Shown one piece after another: positions 34,969-46,600 of a DNA stretch of 64,000 nt. Location: the NCBI RefSeq assembly GCF_036850765.1, contig NC_089492.1, positions 204,661,681-204,725,680 of the forward strand. Direction: 5' to 3'. This DNA is from Saccopteryx bilineata. Taxonomy: Eukaryota; Chordata; Mammalia; Chiroptera; Emballonuridae. The notes below the pieces were generated by a model that saw nothing but the letters and a program-made list of their open reading frames with translations, did not search any database and was not told the DNA's origin. A program made the translations under genes and the position numbers. Numbering within the stretch: the stretch's first letter is position 1; each line of letters begins with the position of its first letter.

Positions 34969-36156
34969 AAGATACATAAAAATGATAAGTATTATGACAA
35001 AATGGCAGTTCATTCTGGGAATGCAAGGTTGATTTAACACTAGAACACAGGAACATTATCCTGTATATAGAAAACCCAAAGATTCCACTGAAAAACTACT
35101 AGAACAATAAACAAATACAATAAAGTCACAGGATACAAAACTAATATACAAAAGTCCACTGCTTTCTTATATGCCAACAATGAAACTTCAGAAAATAAAC
35201 TAAAAAAAATTTCTTTTAGGATTGCAACAACAAGAAAATACAATACCTAAGAATAAACTTAACAAAGGATGTTAAGGACCTATATACTGAAAACCACAAA
35301 ACATTATTAAAAGAAATTGAAAAAGACACAATGAAATGGAAAAATATTCCATGTTCATGGATTGAAAAAATCAATATAGTTAAAATGGCCATATTACCCA
35401 AAGCAATAAATAAATTCAATGCAATCCCCATTAAATACCAATGTCATTTTTTTAAAGAAATAGAACAAAAAAAAATCACCAGGTTTGTATAAAATCAAAA
35501 TAGCCAAGTTAATTCTGAGAAAAAAGAATGAAACTAGAGGTATCACACTACCTGACTTCAAATTATACTACAGAGCTACAATAATCAAAACAGCATGATA
35601 TTGGCAGGAAAACAGACAGATCAATAAAACAGAGTCGAGAGCACAGAAATAAAACCACATAAAGATTGAACAAATATTCTTCAGCATAGGAGACAAACAT
35701 ACACAATGGAGAAAAGAAAACCTCTTCAATAAATGGTGCTGGGAAAATTGGAAAGCCACATATAAAAGAATAAAACTTGACTACAGCTGGTCCTCAAGCA
35801 CAAAAATTAATTAAAAATGAATCAAAGATCTAAATATAAGATCTGAAACAATAGATTACATAGAAGAAAACATAGATACTAAACTTACAGACTTTGGCCA
35901 TAGAGAGCATTGGACTCCAAAGCCAAGAGAAGTAAAGGCAAAAATAAATGAATGGGACTATATTAAACTAAAAAGCTTCTGCACAGCAAAAGAAACTGAC
36001 AACAAAACAGAAAGGAAGCCAACCAAATGGGGGAAGTGGTTACGAGGCTGGCGGTGGGGGGGGTGCTGAGTATAGAGGGACAGATATATGATGGGCACAC
36101 AACACACTCAACAGTTCAAATGCTATAGAAATGTTTACCTGAAACCCATGTATTCT

Positions 36157-36489
36157 TTTTTTTTTTTTTTTTTTTTTTTTTACAGAGACAGAGAGAGGGA
36201 TAGATAGGGACAGATAGACAGGAACCGGGAGAGATAAAAAGCATCAACCATTAGTTTTTCGTTGAGACACCTTAGTTGTTCATTGATTGCTTTCTCATGT
36301 GTGCCTTGACCGTGTGGCTACAGCAGACCGAGTAACCCCTTGCTACAGCCAGCGACCTTGGGTCCAAGCTGGTGAGCTTTTGTTCAAACCAGATGAGCCC
36401 ACGCTCAAGCTGGCGACCTCAGGGTCTCAAACCTGGGTCCTCTGCATCCCAGTCCGACACTATCCACTGCGCCACTGCCTAGTCAGGCA
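36157..36489 (-). mobile_element. Long bat SINE, antisense
   Basis: Starts on the plus strand with a T25-like run (the tail) and a GA-rich stretch. It then has 'cgttgagacaccttagttg', 'cagcagaccgagtaacccc' and 'ccactgcgccactgcctag', the reversed head. The duplication 'aacccatgtattct' (36,143-36,156) and 'aactcgtgtattct' (36,490-36,503) lies within the ancient L1 3' UTR. Confidence 0.9.
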
Positions 36490-36644
36490 AACTCGTGTAT
36501 TCTTATTGATCAATGTCACCCCATTAAATTTAATTTCCAAATTTAAAAAATGTACAGATTTAATTAAATCAGCCACATTTTTTCACCTCTATAACATCTA
36601 CACAATAAGTTCAAGATATTTATAATTTTTAAATTATCAAATAT

Positions 36645-37115
36645 ATGATCAGGTTTTCTCTGAAAATAAATTTCAACAAAAGAACATTTTTAAAAAAAGA
36701 TCCTGATACAAAGAGGTTCAACAAAGTTTACCATACAGTTACTGAAGGCCTGAGATGCTACAGGGCCACTTATGATGAGAAAAAGAAAAGCTCTGGACAA
36801 ACCTCCCTTGATGCCTACTTCCAGACACTGACTCCAGCAGCAGAATTAAAGCCTGACTCTCTAACCCCAGTCCCATCCTCTTCAGAAGTTTATCATCTTT
36901 TGCATCATCCAAGATTATTTAAGGCTGTATTTGAACATGTTTAACTATTTATATGCACAGAAAGGTAAAAATAAATACTATGCTAAGGCAAACATCTGTC
37001 TAAGTTGTATTTATTATAATAGGTAAATGTACCTGTTTCAACTTCCATACAAATTCAGCATATGAACAAGCCTATAGACTCTATCTTGTTTGTAACCTGG
37101 TGCTGCTCCTATTAC
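36645..37115 (+). mobile_element. Tigger (TcMar) element, 3' part
   Basis: Contains the end of a Tigger transposase gene followed by Tigger 3' sequence: 'ttatatgcacagaaaggtaaaaata', 'ggcaaacatctgtctaag', 'gtacctgtttcaacttcc' and 'cttgtttgtaacctggtgc'. The last words approach the terminal inverted repeat, which is itself degraded. The 5' two-thirds is missing. Confidence 0.75.
36715..36944 (+). pseudogene. Tigger transposase C-terminal relic
   Basis: An open frame carries H-T-V-T-E-G-L-R-C-Y-R-A-T-Y-D-E-K-K-K, then Q-T-S-L-D-A-Y-F and a Pro/Ser-rich tail ending P-S-S-S-E-V. This resembles the C-terminal region after the DDE domain of Tigger/jerky-type transposases. The DNA-binding and catalytic domains are absent. 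Confidence 0.65.
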
Positions 37116-37119
37116 TCAT

Positions 37120-38480
37120 GGAAAATATTGTAGATAGAGTTGAATAAATATCAGTCTAGGAGTAATACAACTTCCTGTCTTTATACTTTCCAAAAACTAT
37201 GAAGAAATTAAATATTCCATCAATAAAGGCTATAAAAATATAGTTATTAGCAGAATAATGTTAAAAGTAATTTTTTATTTTATATTTTAAAATGGATACT
37301 AAAAACTAGCACTTAGAATTATTCACAAATCATTCTCCACAATAGAATAGTAGAAAAATTACAGAACAAGTATCATTATCATAACAGTAACAACTATAGA
37401 TATTAAAATAATTTTAAAATCCTTTTTTAACTTAATGAAACTGGCTTAATATTTGCTAAAATATTTATCTATGTTCATATATACAGAAAACTCTTAAACA
37501 TTTAATTGCACGATTTACTTAGCAAAAAAGAACTCAAAGGACACTACCAGAATGGAATTGGTTTGGCTGCAATCAATAACAAGCTAATGCAGAATTTAAA
37601 TATACTATAATTCATCTTAATATAGGAGAAACCTTAGTATAAAATAAAAATCCTTGAAAGAGTTATTTTACATGACATGCAGAGTTTCTGCCAACAATGT
37701 TATCTAAATGTATTAGTTATTTTGAAACTTCTGTTGTTCTCTACTGAGTAGATTAAAGTTGCATGAATTTAGAAAATACCTCCATGCCTAAGTTTTCCTG
37801 ATAATAAATGAATCACCTGGGCCCTATATAAAAATGCTAATTTCCTGGGTCATATTATGGCATTCTCAGGATCAAGGACTATCTCTTTTAAGCCATTTAG
37901 TAACCAGTGTGTTCTATATTCCCTCTTGTGTCATCAAGAGTAACAGAGACAGGGCAGTTTGTCAGAACGTAGACATTGCCTTCCTTTCAAACAGAGGTAA
38001 TGAAGTAAAATGTGATAGAACTTAAAGACAAGCAAAGTCTAGATTCATCATCATCTAGGCAAGTTTTATGCAGTAAAAATGACTGCATAAAATGTCACCA
38101 ACATGGAATGGCTTTATCTAAAATATTGACTGTATGGCATAGGGTTGAAGTTCTCTTTGGCAAGCCAGAAGAGGGAAATTGGTGTACCTTTTCCCAACTG
38201 GAAAGCACATGTCATCCAAATCAAGGACTGTGGCCAGAGAGCAATCATGGCACTCAAATTAAAAGTCAAAGGGAAAATATCTCAAATAGAAGAATTAATG
38301 TGTGATGGTGATTTTTGCATGGGCAAATCTATGTGGCCATGCTTCTAAGTAATTACTACCAAGGATTTGTTTATAAATCAATGGCAAATGAATGTCCAGG
38401 ACAATGTAGGGAAGGCCACATTGTAACTATATTAATGCTATTACTTTAGCATGGTGCTTCACTAATATGTCTTACAAATA
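37120..38480. other. Mostly unassigned, with a MER5-like scrap
   Basis: AT-rich. Near 37,805-37,880, 'gaatcacctgggccctat' and 'aaaatgctaatttcctggg' recall a MER5A (hAT) fragment. Nothing else is recognised. Confidence 0.4.
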
Positions 38481-38499
38481 TTATCTACTATATGGCATG

Positions 38500-38700
38500 A
38501 ATCTGGAATGGAAGCATGACTAAACAACAACACAGACTCTTGCCCTCATGGAATTTCTGATCTAGAAAGGAAGACAGAGAAGTAAATAATCTCAATGTAG
38601 TGTGAATAATGCATTGGAATTTATGCTGAGACCCAGAGAAGGAAATAATTGCCCAGGTAAAAGAGCAACATTTACAAAGGCTGGAGGAGAGAGAATGCAT
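38500..38700 (-). repeat. L2-like fragment, antisense
   Basis: 'agactcttgccctcatggaatttctgatctag' style text and 'aggaagacagagaagtaaat' fit antisense L2. Confidence 0.45.
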
Positions 38701-38704
38701 GGCT

Positions 38705-39690
38705 CCTTAGAGGAACAGAGGAATTGTAGCTATTTTGGTGTATTCCCTTTGGGCCTTATGGGGACTCTGGGAAATAGGTCAAGCAAAGTACTGTTCACTC
38801 CACTATTGAGGAGAACAAAAGTTTAGGGAAAGAAGTTACAGAAGTAATAGATAACAAAGCTGGTACTGGAGAGCCAGGTCTCCCGCTACCTATTCTGATG
38901 CTCTTGCTCTTTGTACTTCACCATTTTCATATATTGGTTGATTTGCTCACAGTCCTCTGGTGAAATCAAAATATGTAATTGTACTATCTAAAGTGACCCA
39001 TTAGAGCCTGGAGACAAGGAATGAGAATAAAGTGACACTGCTGTTTGAATCCCAAACCAATTCTAGAGGAAGAGTCAATGGTCTTCCCATAGAAGACCAA
39101 TGACATCATAGTCAGAAATCTACCTAGCAATAGTGACATTTGCTCTTGCTGGACAGAGATAAATGTTTCTTTCAGAAAATTTACCATAGGACCACCCCAC
39201 CAGTAGCTGGTTACAGCTTATATCTGAGCATTTCTTCAGTGATAGTCAATGTTCCCACTGTTCCAAAACTTTTTAAGTCCTTTTTTAAAAGTCAGAAAAG
39301 TGATGGCTTTTTTTTTAGTATTTTCTCAGGGGAAACTTAGATCTTAGATTCACAGATGTTTCTACTGGTTCAAAACCAAAATTAATACTTAGTTCAATTT
39401 GCCAGAATGTAGGTTGCCAAATTATCTGCACAAGTGATCTCAGAAAAAACCAAAACAAAACAAAACCACATACTCCAGATCAACTGAATCTTGGGAGTTG
39501 GTCCTACAAATGTGAATATTCAAAATTTTTCTCCCAAAGATCCTGATGGTCATTTAGTTGTGGAAATATCTGAGTTAGAATAGATTACTAATGAAGTTGA
39601 GAGAATGTGTCTGACACTGGTATAGACGCATGAAACTGTCTCTCTTTCAGAGTCACAGAGTCCCAGCCTCATCTTATTAACCTTAGAAGG
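38705..39690. other. No feature identified
   Basis: No recognised element apart from a short AAAAC-rich run near 39,450-39,470. Confidence 0.4.
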
Positions 39691-39691
39691 G

Positions 39692-39716
39692 CTACAAAAT
39701 AAATAAATAAATAAAG
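39692..39716 (+). repeat. (AAAT)n simple repeat
   Basis: Four to five AAAT/AATA units. Confidence 0.85.
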
Positions 39717-39805
39717 TAATGGACTTGTAAAATCAGTTTATTCTAATAGTTAAAAAATGAATACCTTGGCAAAACTACAGAGAAAGTAATAAGATTAGTG
39801 GTTTC

Positions 39806-39918
39806 ACCCTGGCCAGTTGGCTTAACAGTAGAGCATTGGCCCTGCATGTGAAAGTCCCGGGTTTGATTCCTGGTCAGGGTACACAGGAAAGCAATCATCT
39901 GCTTCTTCACCCCTCCCC

Positions 39919-39960
<42 letters not shown>

Positions 39961-40185
39961 CCTCTCTCTCTCCCTTTCCTGCAGCCATAGCTTAAATGGT
40001 TCGAGCAAGTTGGTCCCAGGTACCAAGCAACAGTGCAGCGGCTCCAGATGGGCAGAGCATCACCCGGTAGGAGCCGTGCAGGGTGGATCTTGGTCACGGC
40101 ACATACAGGAGCCTATCAGTCTGCCTTTCCACCTCTCACTTAATAAAATAATAAATAAATAAATTTTTAAAATAAATAAATAAAT
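39806..40185 (+). mobile_element. Composite VES-type bat SINE
   Basis: Head 'ccctggccagttggcttaac', B-box region 'gggtttgattcctggtcagg', a (CT)n-expanded middle at 39,916-39,955, second unit 'gcttaaatggttcgagcaag' to 'catcacccggtaggagcc', and an AAAT-repeat tail. Same layout as the copy at 30,535. The long frames on both strands here are by-products of the repeat. Confidence 0.9.
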
Positions 40186-40580
40186 GAATAGATTGGTGGC
40201 CTCCAAGGCTAAGGGGAGAAGAAGGGATGAATAGATGGAGTACAGAGGATTTTAGGGCAGTAAAAATACTGTCTATGATACTACAATGATAGATATATGT
40301 CATTATAGATAAGTACATGTCATTATACATTTTTCAAAACCCATACAATGTTTAAAACCAAGAGTGAATTCTAAAGTAAGCTATGGATTTGTGTGTGTGA
40401 GGGGGAGATAATATGTCAATGTAAGTTCATTGATTATAACAAATGTACCACTCTGTGAGGGAAGTTGTTAATAGGAAAGGCTATGCACATGTAGGGAAAG
40501 GCAGTGGAAACTCCTATACCTTCCACTCCAATTTTTCTGTGAACCTGAAACTGCTCTAAAAAATAGTTTATTTTTTTTAA
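40186..40580 (+). repeat. L1M 3' UTR fragment
   Basis: 'gtcattatacatttttcaaaacccat', 'aagagtgaattctaaagtaagc', 'tcattgattataacaaatg' and 'gaacctgaaactgctctaaaaaa' style words are the 3' end of old eutherian L1s. Confidence 0.7.
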
Positions 40581-40587
40581 ATGGGTG

Positions 40588-41470
40588 AAAGAGTTGAATA
40601 GATATTTTTTCCAAAGATAAACAAATGACCATCTAGTTCATGAAAAAGGTGCTCAAAGAGATATTTGTAAACTCATATTCACAGCAATATATTGATATAT
40701 ATGGCCAAAGGATGGAAGCAACCCAAGGGTCCATGAGCAGAGGAATGGGTAAACAAAATGTAGTATATATATGGAATATTATTCATCTTAAAAAGAAAGG
40801 ATTATCTGACACATGTTGCAACATAATACCTTGAGGGTATTATATTAAGTGAAATAAGACAGTTACAAAAAGAAAAATTATATATATATATATAATTCCA
40901 TTTATATGAGTTATCTACAGTAGTCAAATTCATAGAAAGTAGAAGGGAGGTTGCAAGGGCTTTTGGATATGAAGAATGAGGAGTTGTTGTTTAATGAATA
41001 TAGAATTTTTTTTTTTTACAGGAACAGAGAGAGAGAGTCAGAGAGAGGGATAGATAGGGACAGACAGACAGGAACGGAGAGAGATGAGAAGCATCAATCA
41101 TCAAGTTTTCATTGCGACACCTTAGTTGTTCATTGATTGCTTTCTCATATGTGCCTTGACCACAGGCCTTCAGCAGACCGAGTAACCCCTTGCTTGAGCC
41201 AGCGAACTTGGGTCCAAGCTGGTGAACTTTTTTTTGCTCAAGCCAGATGAGCCTGCACTTAAGCTGGTGACCTCGGGGTCCCGAACCTGGGTCCTCTTCA
41301 TCCCCGTCTGACACTCTATCCACTGTACCACTGCCTGGTCAGGCAAGTATAGAGTTTTGTAAGATGAAAGAGGTCTTGAGTTCTGGAGATTGGTTGCACA
41401 ACAATGTGAATGTGCCGAATACTTCCGAAGTGTATGCTTAAAAATAGTTAAGATGGTAGAAAATAGTAAG
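40588..41470 (+). repeat. L1M 3' end, interrupted by a SINE
   Basis: 'atatggaatattattcatc', 'gacacatgttgcaacataa', 'aagtgaaataagacagttac', 'tggagattggttgcacaac' and 'cttaaaaatagttaagatgg' follow the ORF2 end and 3' UTR of an old L1. The SINE at 41,010-41,345 splits it. Confidence 0.75.
41010..41345 (-). mobile_element. Long bat SINE, antisense
   Basis: T-run, then GA-rich segment, 'ttcattgcgacaccttag', 'cagcagaccgagtaacccc' and 'gtaccactgcctggtcagg'. Duplication 'aatatagaatttt' (40,997-41,009) and 'agtatagagtttt' (41,346-41,358). Confidence 0.9.
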
Positions 41471-41494
41471 GCAATATATCCCCATAGTTTAAAA

Positions 41495-41720
41495 AGTTGG
41501 CCTTTGGAGTCACTTAGACCCATTTAGTAGATGTGTAACTTGGATAAATCACTAATTTCTTTACATCTGAGTTTTCATGCACAAAATGTAGATAATATCT
41601 TCTCTTATGTTTTTGTGCAAAATGAATACGGCAATATATTTTAAACTCTTAGTACAAAAGTTGCACATGATAAACATTCAGTACATGATGGTGATGGCAG
41701 TGGTGGTGGTGGTAGTGATG
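41495..41720 (+). repeat. MIR SINE with (TGG)n tail
   Basis: 'cctttggagtcacttagacc', 'gtgtaacttggataaatcac', 'catgataaacattcagtac' follow sense MIR. A GGT/GTG triplet repeat follows at 41,690-41,725. Confidence 0.6.
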
Positions 41721-41729
41721 ATGACAGAG

Positions 41730-42315
41730 CTCTTACTCTATGATAAGGAGGAAGAATTTAAAGGGAACATAGACCTTTCCTTTCAGGAGTGTGAAATTAC
41801 ATTATAATTTAAAGGTCAACAAATTATCACCCTTTCACTATATTTTTAAAGAGCTTTTAGGCATAATGCATTCTCTAAACTTCAAATTTAGAATCAAGGT
41901 AAAAAAAAACACAGTTCCCTTAAGTCAAGGAAAATGATCTTCACAGAACACATAAATTCTAACCCCAAGATTGATGGAAAATGGTTTATCTTAACTTTCT
42001 TTAAAGTTGTTGCAAAAAGCTCCTGAACTCTGACAACAGCCAGTTGGCAGCTATCATACATGATAGGCTGCTTTTCTTAGCAAGTTTTACTGATATTTTT
42101 ATCTCCACACCCAGACCTATCCCAAGTGCCAGACCAACTTTGAGACAAGAACTGCCTTAACAGTTCTCAAATTTTTCTCCCCATTAGTCTGACACCATCC
42201 TGACTTCTTCTGAGTCCCCCACACTGTGATGGCCAGTGGGCTTGACTTATTCCCTCCAGACCTTCCCTTTGTGGGCCAGTCTGTCTGTAAATCTCAACCC
42301 AGTAGTTGGGATCTG
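41730..42315. other. No feature identified
   Basis: No recognised element. Confidence 0.35.
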
Positions 42316-42319
42316 CTGC

Positions 42320-42530
42320 CGTATTAGCTTTCTACTGCTGCTGTAGCAAGTTACCATAAACTCACAGGCTTAAAGTGGAACTAATTTATTCTCTTACAGT
42401 TCTGGAGGTCAGCAGTCCAAAATAAGTTTCATCGGTCTTAAATCAAGGTGTCAGCAGGGTTGTTTGCTTCTGCACCGTGGAGAGCAAGCAGAAATTAGAA
42501 GAGGCAAGGAATGAGTTCTCCCTTAGAATT
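42320..42530 (-). repeat. MaLR-type LTR fragment, antisense
   Basis: 'gtattagctttctactgctg', 'agcaagttaccataaactc', 'cttacagttctggaggtcagc' and 'caaggtgtcagcagggttg' form the reversed 3' half of an MST/MLT-type LTR. Confidence 0.7.
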
Positions 42531-42690
42531 TCTCAAGGGAGAGAGTGTGGCCCTGCTGATACCTTGATTCTAGCCCAGTGATATTAATTTTGGAGTTCTG
42601 ATTTCCAGAACTATGAGCAAATAAATGTCTGATACTGTAAGCCACAAAATCTGCAATTATTTGTTACAGTAGCCATAGAAAATGAATACA
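42531..42690 (+). repeat. MLT1-type LTR fragment, sense
   Basis: 'taccttgattctagcccag', 'gatttccagaactatgagc', 'actgtaagccacaaaatctgc' and 'agccatagaaaatgaatac' form a sense MLT1 3' half. It lies immediately after an oppositely oriented LTR half. Confidence 0.65.
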
Positions 42691-42744
42691 ATTTCCAGGC
42701 GGAGGGAATTCAGATGTGTAGTTTTGATGTGTGGGCCTTGCTGC

Positions 42745-42895
42745 TTTCCACAGTGGTCTCCAAGGCAGCATATTGACATCACCGGAGAGCATGTGAGAAA
42801 TGTGGTAGCTCGGGCTCCATTTCCAGACCTCCTGAACAGGAATCCCAGATGCACATTAATGATTGTGAGGCATGTCCTGGAGAATGACAGAGCAG
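42745..42895 (+). repeat. MER5A-like hAT fragment
   Basis: 'agtggtctccaaggcagc', 'gacatcaccggagagcatg', 'tccatttccagacctcctg' and 'ccagatgcacattaatgattg' match the layout of MER5A, a short Charlie derivative. Confidence 0.6.
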
Positions 42896-42899
42896 CCAG

Positions 42900-43600
42900 A
42901 CAGGAGAATCCTGGATATCTGGAAGCCCCCAGTGTCTCAGCTCAGACCCTCATGTATGAGAAATCAATGCTCTATTTTGTTTAGGTCATTCTTAATTTAG
43001 AATGCTAAGATGGCTGAACCAATATCCTAATATATTATCTGTATGCTAGGCAATGCACAAGTGGCTTGAATAGAGTCCTTAACTTTGACCATGTAACAAA
43101 TAAGGCATACACATCTTTTATTTCACATGCACATTAAAAATCATATTACTCACCACAAAATGTTGCTGCTGTTTAGCCATAACTATGAGTTGGCTGCTCA
43201 GAAGAGCTATACTAATTCTTCCCTTGGAGCATTATGGTTAATCATTTCCAGGCTTTATTGCTTACTGTGGGTTAGCCACAGAAACCACACCTTTAGTCAC
43301 ATACCACTGTAGGCTTTCATTCTTCATACATTAAAACAGGCCCACTAGACTTGGCAGCAACATTTACAAATATTTTATGCATTTGGGCTGGATTAATTAA
43401 GGGGAAAAGGCTGTCTCTGCAATGCTACCTTTGCCATAAACCCGGTGTCCTTATATGTGTGCGTTTGTGTGTGTGTGTGTGTGAACTTTTATTCCATTGG
43501 TTTACTTTGCATCAATAGCACACTGCCTCTATACTGTAATTTTATTAAGTCTTGATATCCTGCAGTTTTCCTCCTGCAGTTTTGTTCTTCTTTTCTAAAA
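42900..43600. other. Mostly unassigned, with a (TG)n tract
   Basis: A TG run of about 12 units lies at 43,459-43,485. Nothing else is recognised. Confidence 0.45.
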
Positions 43601-43610
43601 TTATCTTGGC

Positions 43611-43816
43611 CAGTAATTAGCAAACTACATCTAGTGGGATCAACAACTGATTTTGTAAGGAAAGCTTTATTGGAGAGAAGTCATTCCCTCTCATTTTCAT
43701 ATTGTTTGTGACTACTCTCTGGCTAGGATGGCAGGGTTGGTTAGTTGCAAAGGAGAGTCTGGCCCACAGAGCCAAAGACTATCTGACTCTACAAAAAAAT
43801 GGTTTGCTGACCTCTG
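43611..43816. mobile_element. Short hAT-type MITE
   Basis: Ends 'cagtaattagcaaactac' and (reversed) 'cagaggtcagcaaacc' form an imperfect inverted repeat sharing AGCAAAC. The interior has 'ttgtaaggaaagctttattgg' and 'ctggcccacagagcc'. Candidate 8-bp flanks ATCTTGGC and GTCTTGAT share five bases. Non-autonomous, 206 bp. Confidence 0.65.
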
Positions 43817-44429
43817 GTCTTGATGATTCTTGATTCATTGCATTTCCATATACGTTTTAGAAAAAGAACTGAAGAGATTGCGTGGCAATACAATGAATTT
43901 TTAAGTTACTTGAGGGGACTTTTGACATGTTTCTTTATTGACTATTCAAGTCCATTAATGTGGTAAATAGCACCCTTTTAAAAAAAGATCTTGGATTCCC
44001 TCAGCAAGGTGTTGTATTTTTTTTCTTTGTAGACAGCCTACATTATCTCTTGTTAGATATTTTTCTTGGTATTTTACTTGTAATAATGCTGTAAATGTAT
44101 TTTAAAATTTTTATTTTTTAATATATTGTTGCTGTGTGTAAAAATACAGTTGTTTTTTTGTATGTAAAATGCTCAATGTCTGTTGAGCATTTTTATCAAA
44201 ACAAATGTTGGCTTTACCAGGTGCTTTTTCTGCATTTGTTTAGATAATTATATGCTTTTTCGTCTTCATTCAGTTAATGTAGTGCATGTATTAGTGTAAT
44301 TTTTTAATATTAATTCAATCTTTTGGTCTTAGAATAAATCCCATTTGGTCATGATGTATCATTGTTTTCTATACAGCTGGGTTTTATTTGCTAATATTTA
44401 GTTTGAAACTTTTGCTTCTATGTTCATGA

Positions 44430-44636
44430 TTGCTTACTCATATATGCCTTGACTGCGGGCCTTCAGCAGACCGAGTAACCCCTTGCTTGAGCCACCGACC
44501 TTGGGTCCAAGCTGGTGAGCTTTCTGCTCAAGCCAGATGAGCCCGCACTCAAGCTGGTGACCTTGGGGTCTCGAACCTGGGTCCTCCGCATCCCAGTTCG
44601 ACACTCTATCCACTGTGCCACTGCCTGATCAGTTAT
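44430..44636 (-). mobile_element. Bat SINE, antisense, tail missing
   Basis: 'tgccttgactgcgggccttcagcag', 'gaccttgggtccaagctgg' and 'ccactgtgccactgcctgatc' give the head and middle of the long SINE in reverse. The CT-rich and A-rich 3' parts are absent. No clear duplication is seen, so it may be a deletion product. Confidence 0.8.
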
Positions 44637-45267
44637 TTGTTATCTTATGTTACTGATTGCTGGTTAATTCTACTGTGTTAAGAGAATATACTCTGATTAT
44701 TAACCATATGAAGTTCATAAATCTTGCTTTTTGGTAAATGTCACACGTCCACTTGAAAAGAATAAACATTCATCAGTTTGGAGTACAATTTATATATGTG
44801 TCAAAGAAAAGTTGTTGAATTCAAACTTTTTAAGTTTTTACAGATGATTTTTCTACTTGTTCTAACAGATGTTGAAATAAGTGTGTTAAACTTTCCCCCT
44901 ATGAATGTAGATATATCTATTACTCCCTTTAGTTCAATAAATTTTGCCTTATTTATTTTGATGTTGTATTAACCTATAACACATATATTTTTGGTAGATA
45001 AACCCAATATCACACCTATAAAATGTCCCACTTTATCTTTAGTAATGATTCTTGCTTTAGCATACACACTTTAATATTAGTGTTACTACAGCACTATTTT
45101 ATAGTGTGTGCATGATATAGCTTTATCCTACTACTTTCAACTTTTCTTTGTTCTTAGATTTAACATGTTCCTTGTAAATTACATATAGTTTTCTTTTTGC
45201 CTATACAATCTTGACTGTTTATTTTATCCTTTTACATTTACTTTAATTACTTAGACATTTTTAATTT

Positions 45268-45627
45268 CTTTATTGTTTCTTCTTTTCCAAGTGAGAGGAG
45301 GAGAGATAGATAGACTCCCACATGCGCCCTGATTGGGATCCATCCAGTGATCCCATTTGGAGCTAATGCTTTGACCACCTAGGGCCATGCTTGCAACCAA
45401 GCTATTTTTAGCACTTGAGACAGAGGCTTCATGGAGCCATCCTCAGTGCCTGGGGCCAATGCGCTTGAATCAATCAAGCCATGGCTGTGGGAGGAGAAGA
45501 GAGAGAAAGAGGAGGAGGAAAGGTGAAGAAGCAGATGGTTGCTTCTCCCATGTGCCCTGACTGGGAATTGAACCCAGGACATCTACAGGCCAGGCTGATG
45601 TTCTACCACTGAGCCAGCCAACCAGGG
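45268..45627 (-). mobile_element. Composite VES-type bat SINE, antisense
   Basis: 'actgagccagccaaccaggg' (reversed head), 'ctgactgggaattgaaccc' (reversed B box), a GA-rich middle and the reversed second unit 'cagtgcctggggccaatgc'. Flanking 'acatttttaattt' and 'acatttattttta' are a probable duplication. Confidence 0.85.
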
Positions 45628-45892
45628 ATACATTTATTTTTAAGTCTATCATCTTATTCTTTGTACTGTATTTGATCTACCCTGTTTTATGCTCCTTATT
45701 TATCTTTTCTTCCTTTCTTTTGGATTAAAGAAACTTTTATTATTTATATACACTCCTGTGTTAACTTGTTAACTATATATATTCCTTTATTGGTTATCCC
45801 AGATTTTACAACAGACATTTTTCACATAACTTTATATCCTCCTGCCTCTTTAAAAAATTTCCATGTATTTCAATGTTTAAATAACATAGTTT

Positions 45893-46084
45893 GGCTCAGG
45901 CTGGGTGGTTTATTTGATTAAAATGTCCTCCTGATGCACAAAGGTTGCAGGTTCAATTTTCCAGTCAGGGCACATATAAGAATTAACCAATGAATGAGTA
46001 AATAAGTGGAACAACAAATTGATCTTTCTCTCTCTTTCTCCCCCCTTCTCTCTGTAAAAATCAATCAATAAAAATTAAAATAAT
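45893..46084 (+). mobile_element. VES-type bat SINE
   Basis: Degraded head 'ggctcaggctgggtggttta', B-box-like 'gcaggttcaattttccagtc', CT-rich body and A-rich tail. Duplication 'aaataacatagttt' (45,879-45,892) and 'aataaacatagttt' (46,082-46,095). Confidence 0.85.
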
Positions 46085-46571
46085 AAACATAGTTTAAACC
46101 TCATAAGACATTATTTAATACTTTTATACAACAAATATTTATTTAACTTCTTCATTACTTATACTTTTTATTCCAGTCTTCATTTTGTACCTTCTGTATA
46201 GTGTTATATATTTCTTTCTACTAAAAGCATTCTAGTAGCATTTCTTTTCTTGCAGATATCCTGATAGCTAGTTATCTACTTTTGTTGTCTGGCCATATGT
46301 TTATTTTGCCTTCATTTTTGAACTACATTTTTGCTAGGTACAGAATTTTAAGAAGACAGTTATCTTCTTTGAAAACATTGAAGATGTTCTATTTTCTTCT
46401 GGCTTCCACATTCTTGCTAATACATCATTTGTGAGGCTTACTGTGTGTGGGCAGAGGTATTATTGGTTTTGTTGTTAGAAGTTTTACTATACTGTGTCTA
46501 GGTATGTTTTATTTATGTATTATGTTTGGGGTTTATAGAGCTTTTTGAATCTGTGGCTTAATATCTTTATT

Positions 46572-46587
46572 AAATTTATAAAATTTG
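46572..46587. repeat. L1 target-site duplication, left copy
   Basis: The 16-bp 'aaatttataaaatttg' is identical to 54,402-54,417 and fixes the left boundary of the insertion. The upstream junction (ATT/AAATTT) is close to the usual TTTT/AA endonuclease site read on the other strand. Confidence 0.97.
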
Positions 46588-46600
46588 CTCTGTGCGGGTG

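Larger units (their letters stand above)
30950..36545 (+). mobile_element. L1: Ancient LINE-1 (L1M-type), nested and decayed
   Basis: Sense-oriented remains in order. 5' UTR-like and ORF1-like sequence spans 30,950-32,795 (for example 'gaaaaatatactggatgagattaac' style and 'caagaaatgttaaaagaagtcc' words). An inter-ORF region lies at 33,180-33,700. ORF2 fragments occupy 33,700-34,553, 34,985-36,030 and part of the 3' UTR to 36,545. It has been split by a short younger L1 tail (32,796-32,988) and SINEs at 32,989, 33,262, 34,570 and 36,157. Internal deletions have removed the reverse transcriptase core near 35,040 and the ORF2 C-terminus near 36,034. All frames are closed. The older 5' half and the somewhat better-preserved 3' half read as one element across the SINE duplications. 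Confidence 0.75.
43820..46571 (-). repeat. Ancient L1M, antisense (left part)
   Basis: T-rich sequence with antisense L1 words such as 'tcccatttggtcatgatgtat', 'tgctttttctgcatttg', 'ttgtattttttttctttg' and 'tattttcttctggcttcc'. It hosts three SINEs and, at 46,572, the full-length young L1, whose sense strand runs the opposite way. It resumes after 54,417. Confidence 0.55.

Noticed and set aside
39743..40162. ORFs around 39.8-40.1 kb as coding
   Set aside because: They translate SINE sequence including a (CT)n run, giving R-E and L-S repeats.
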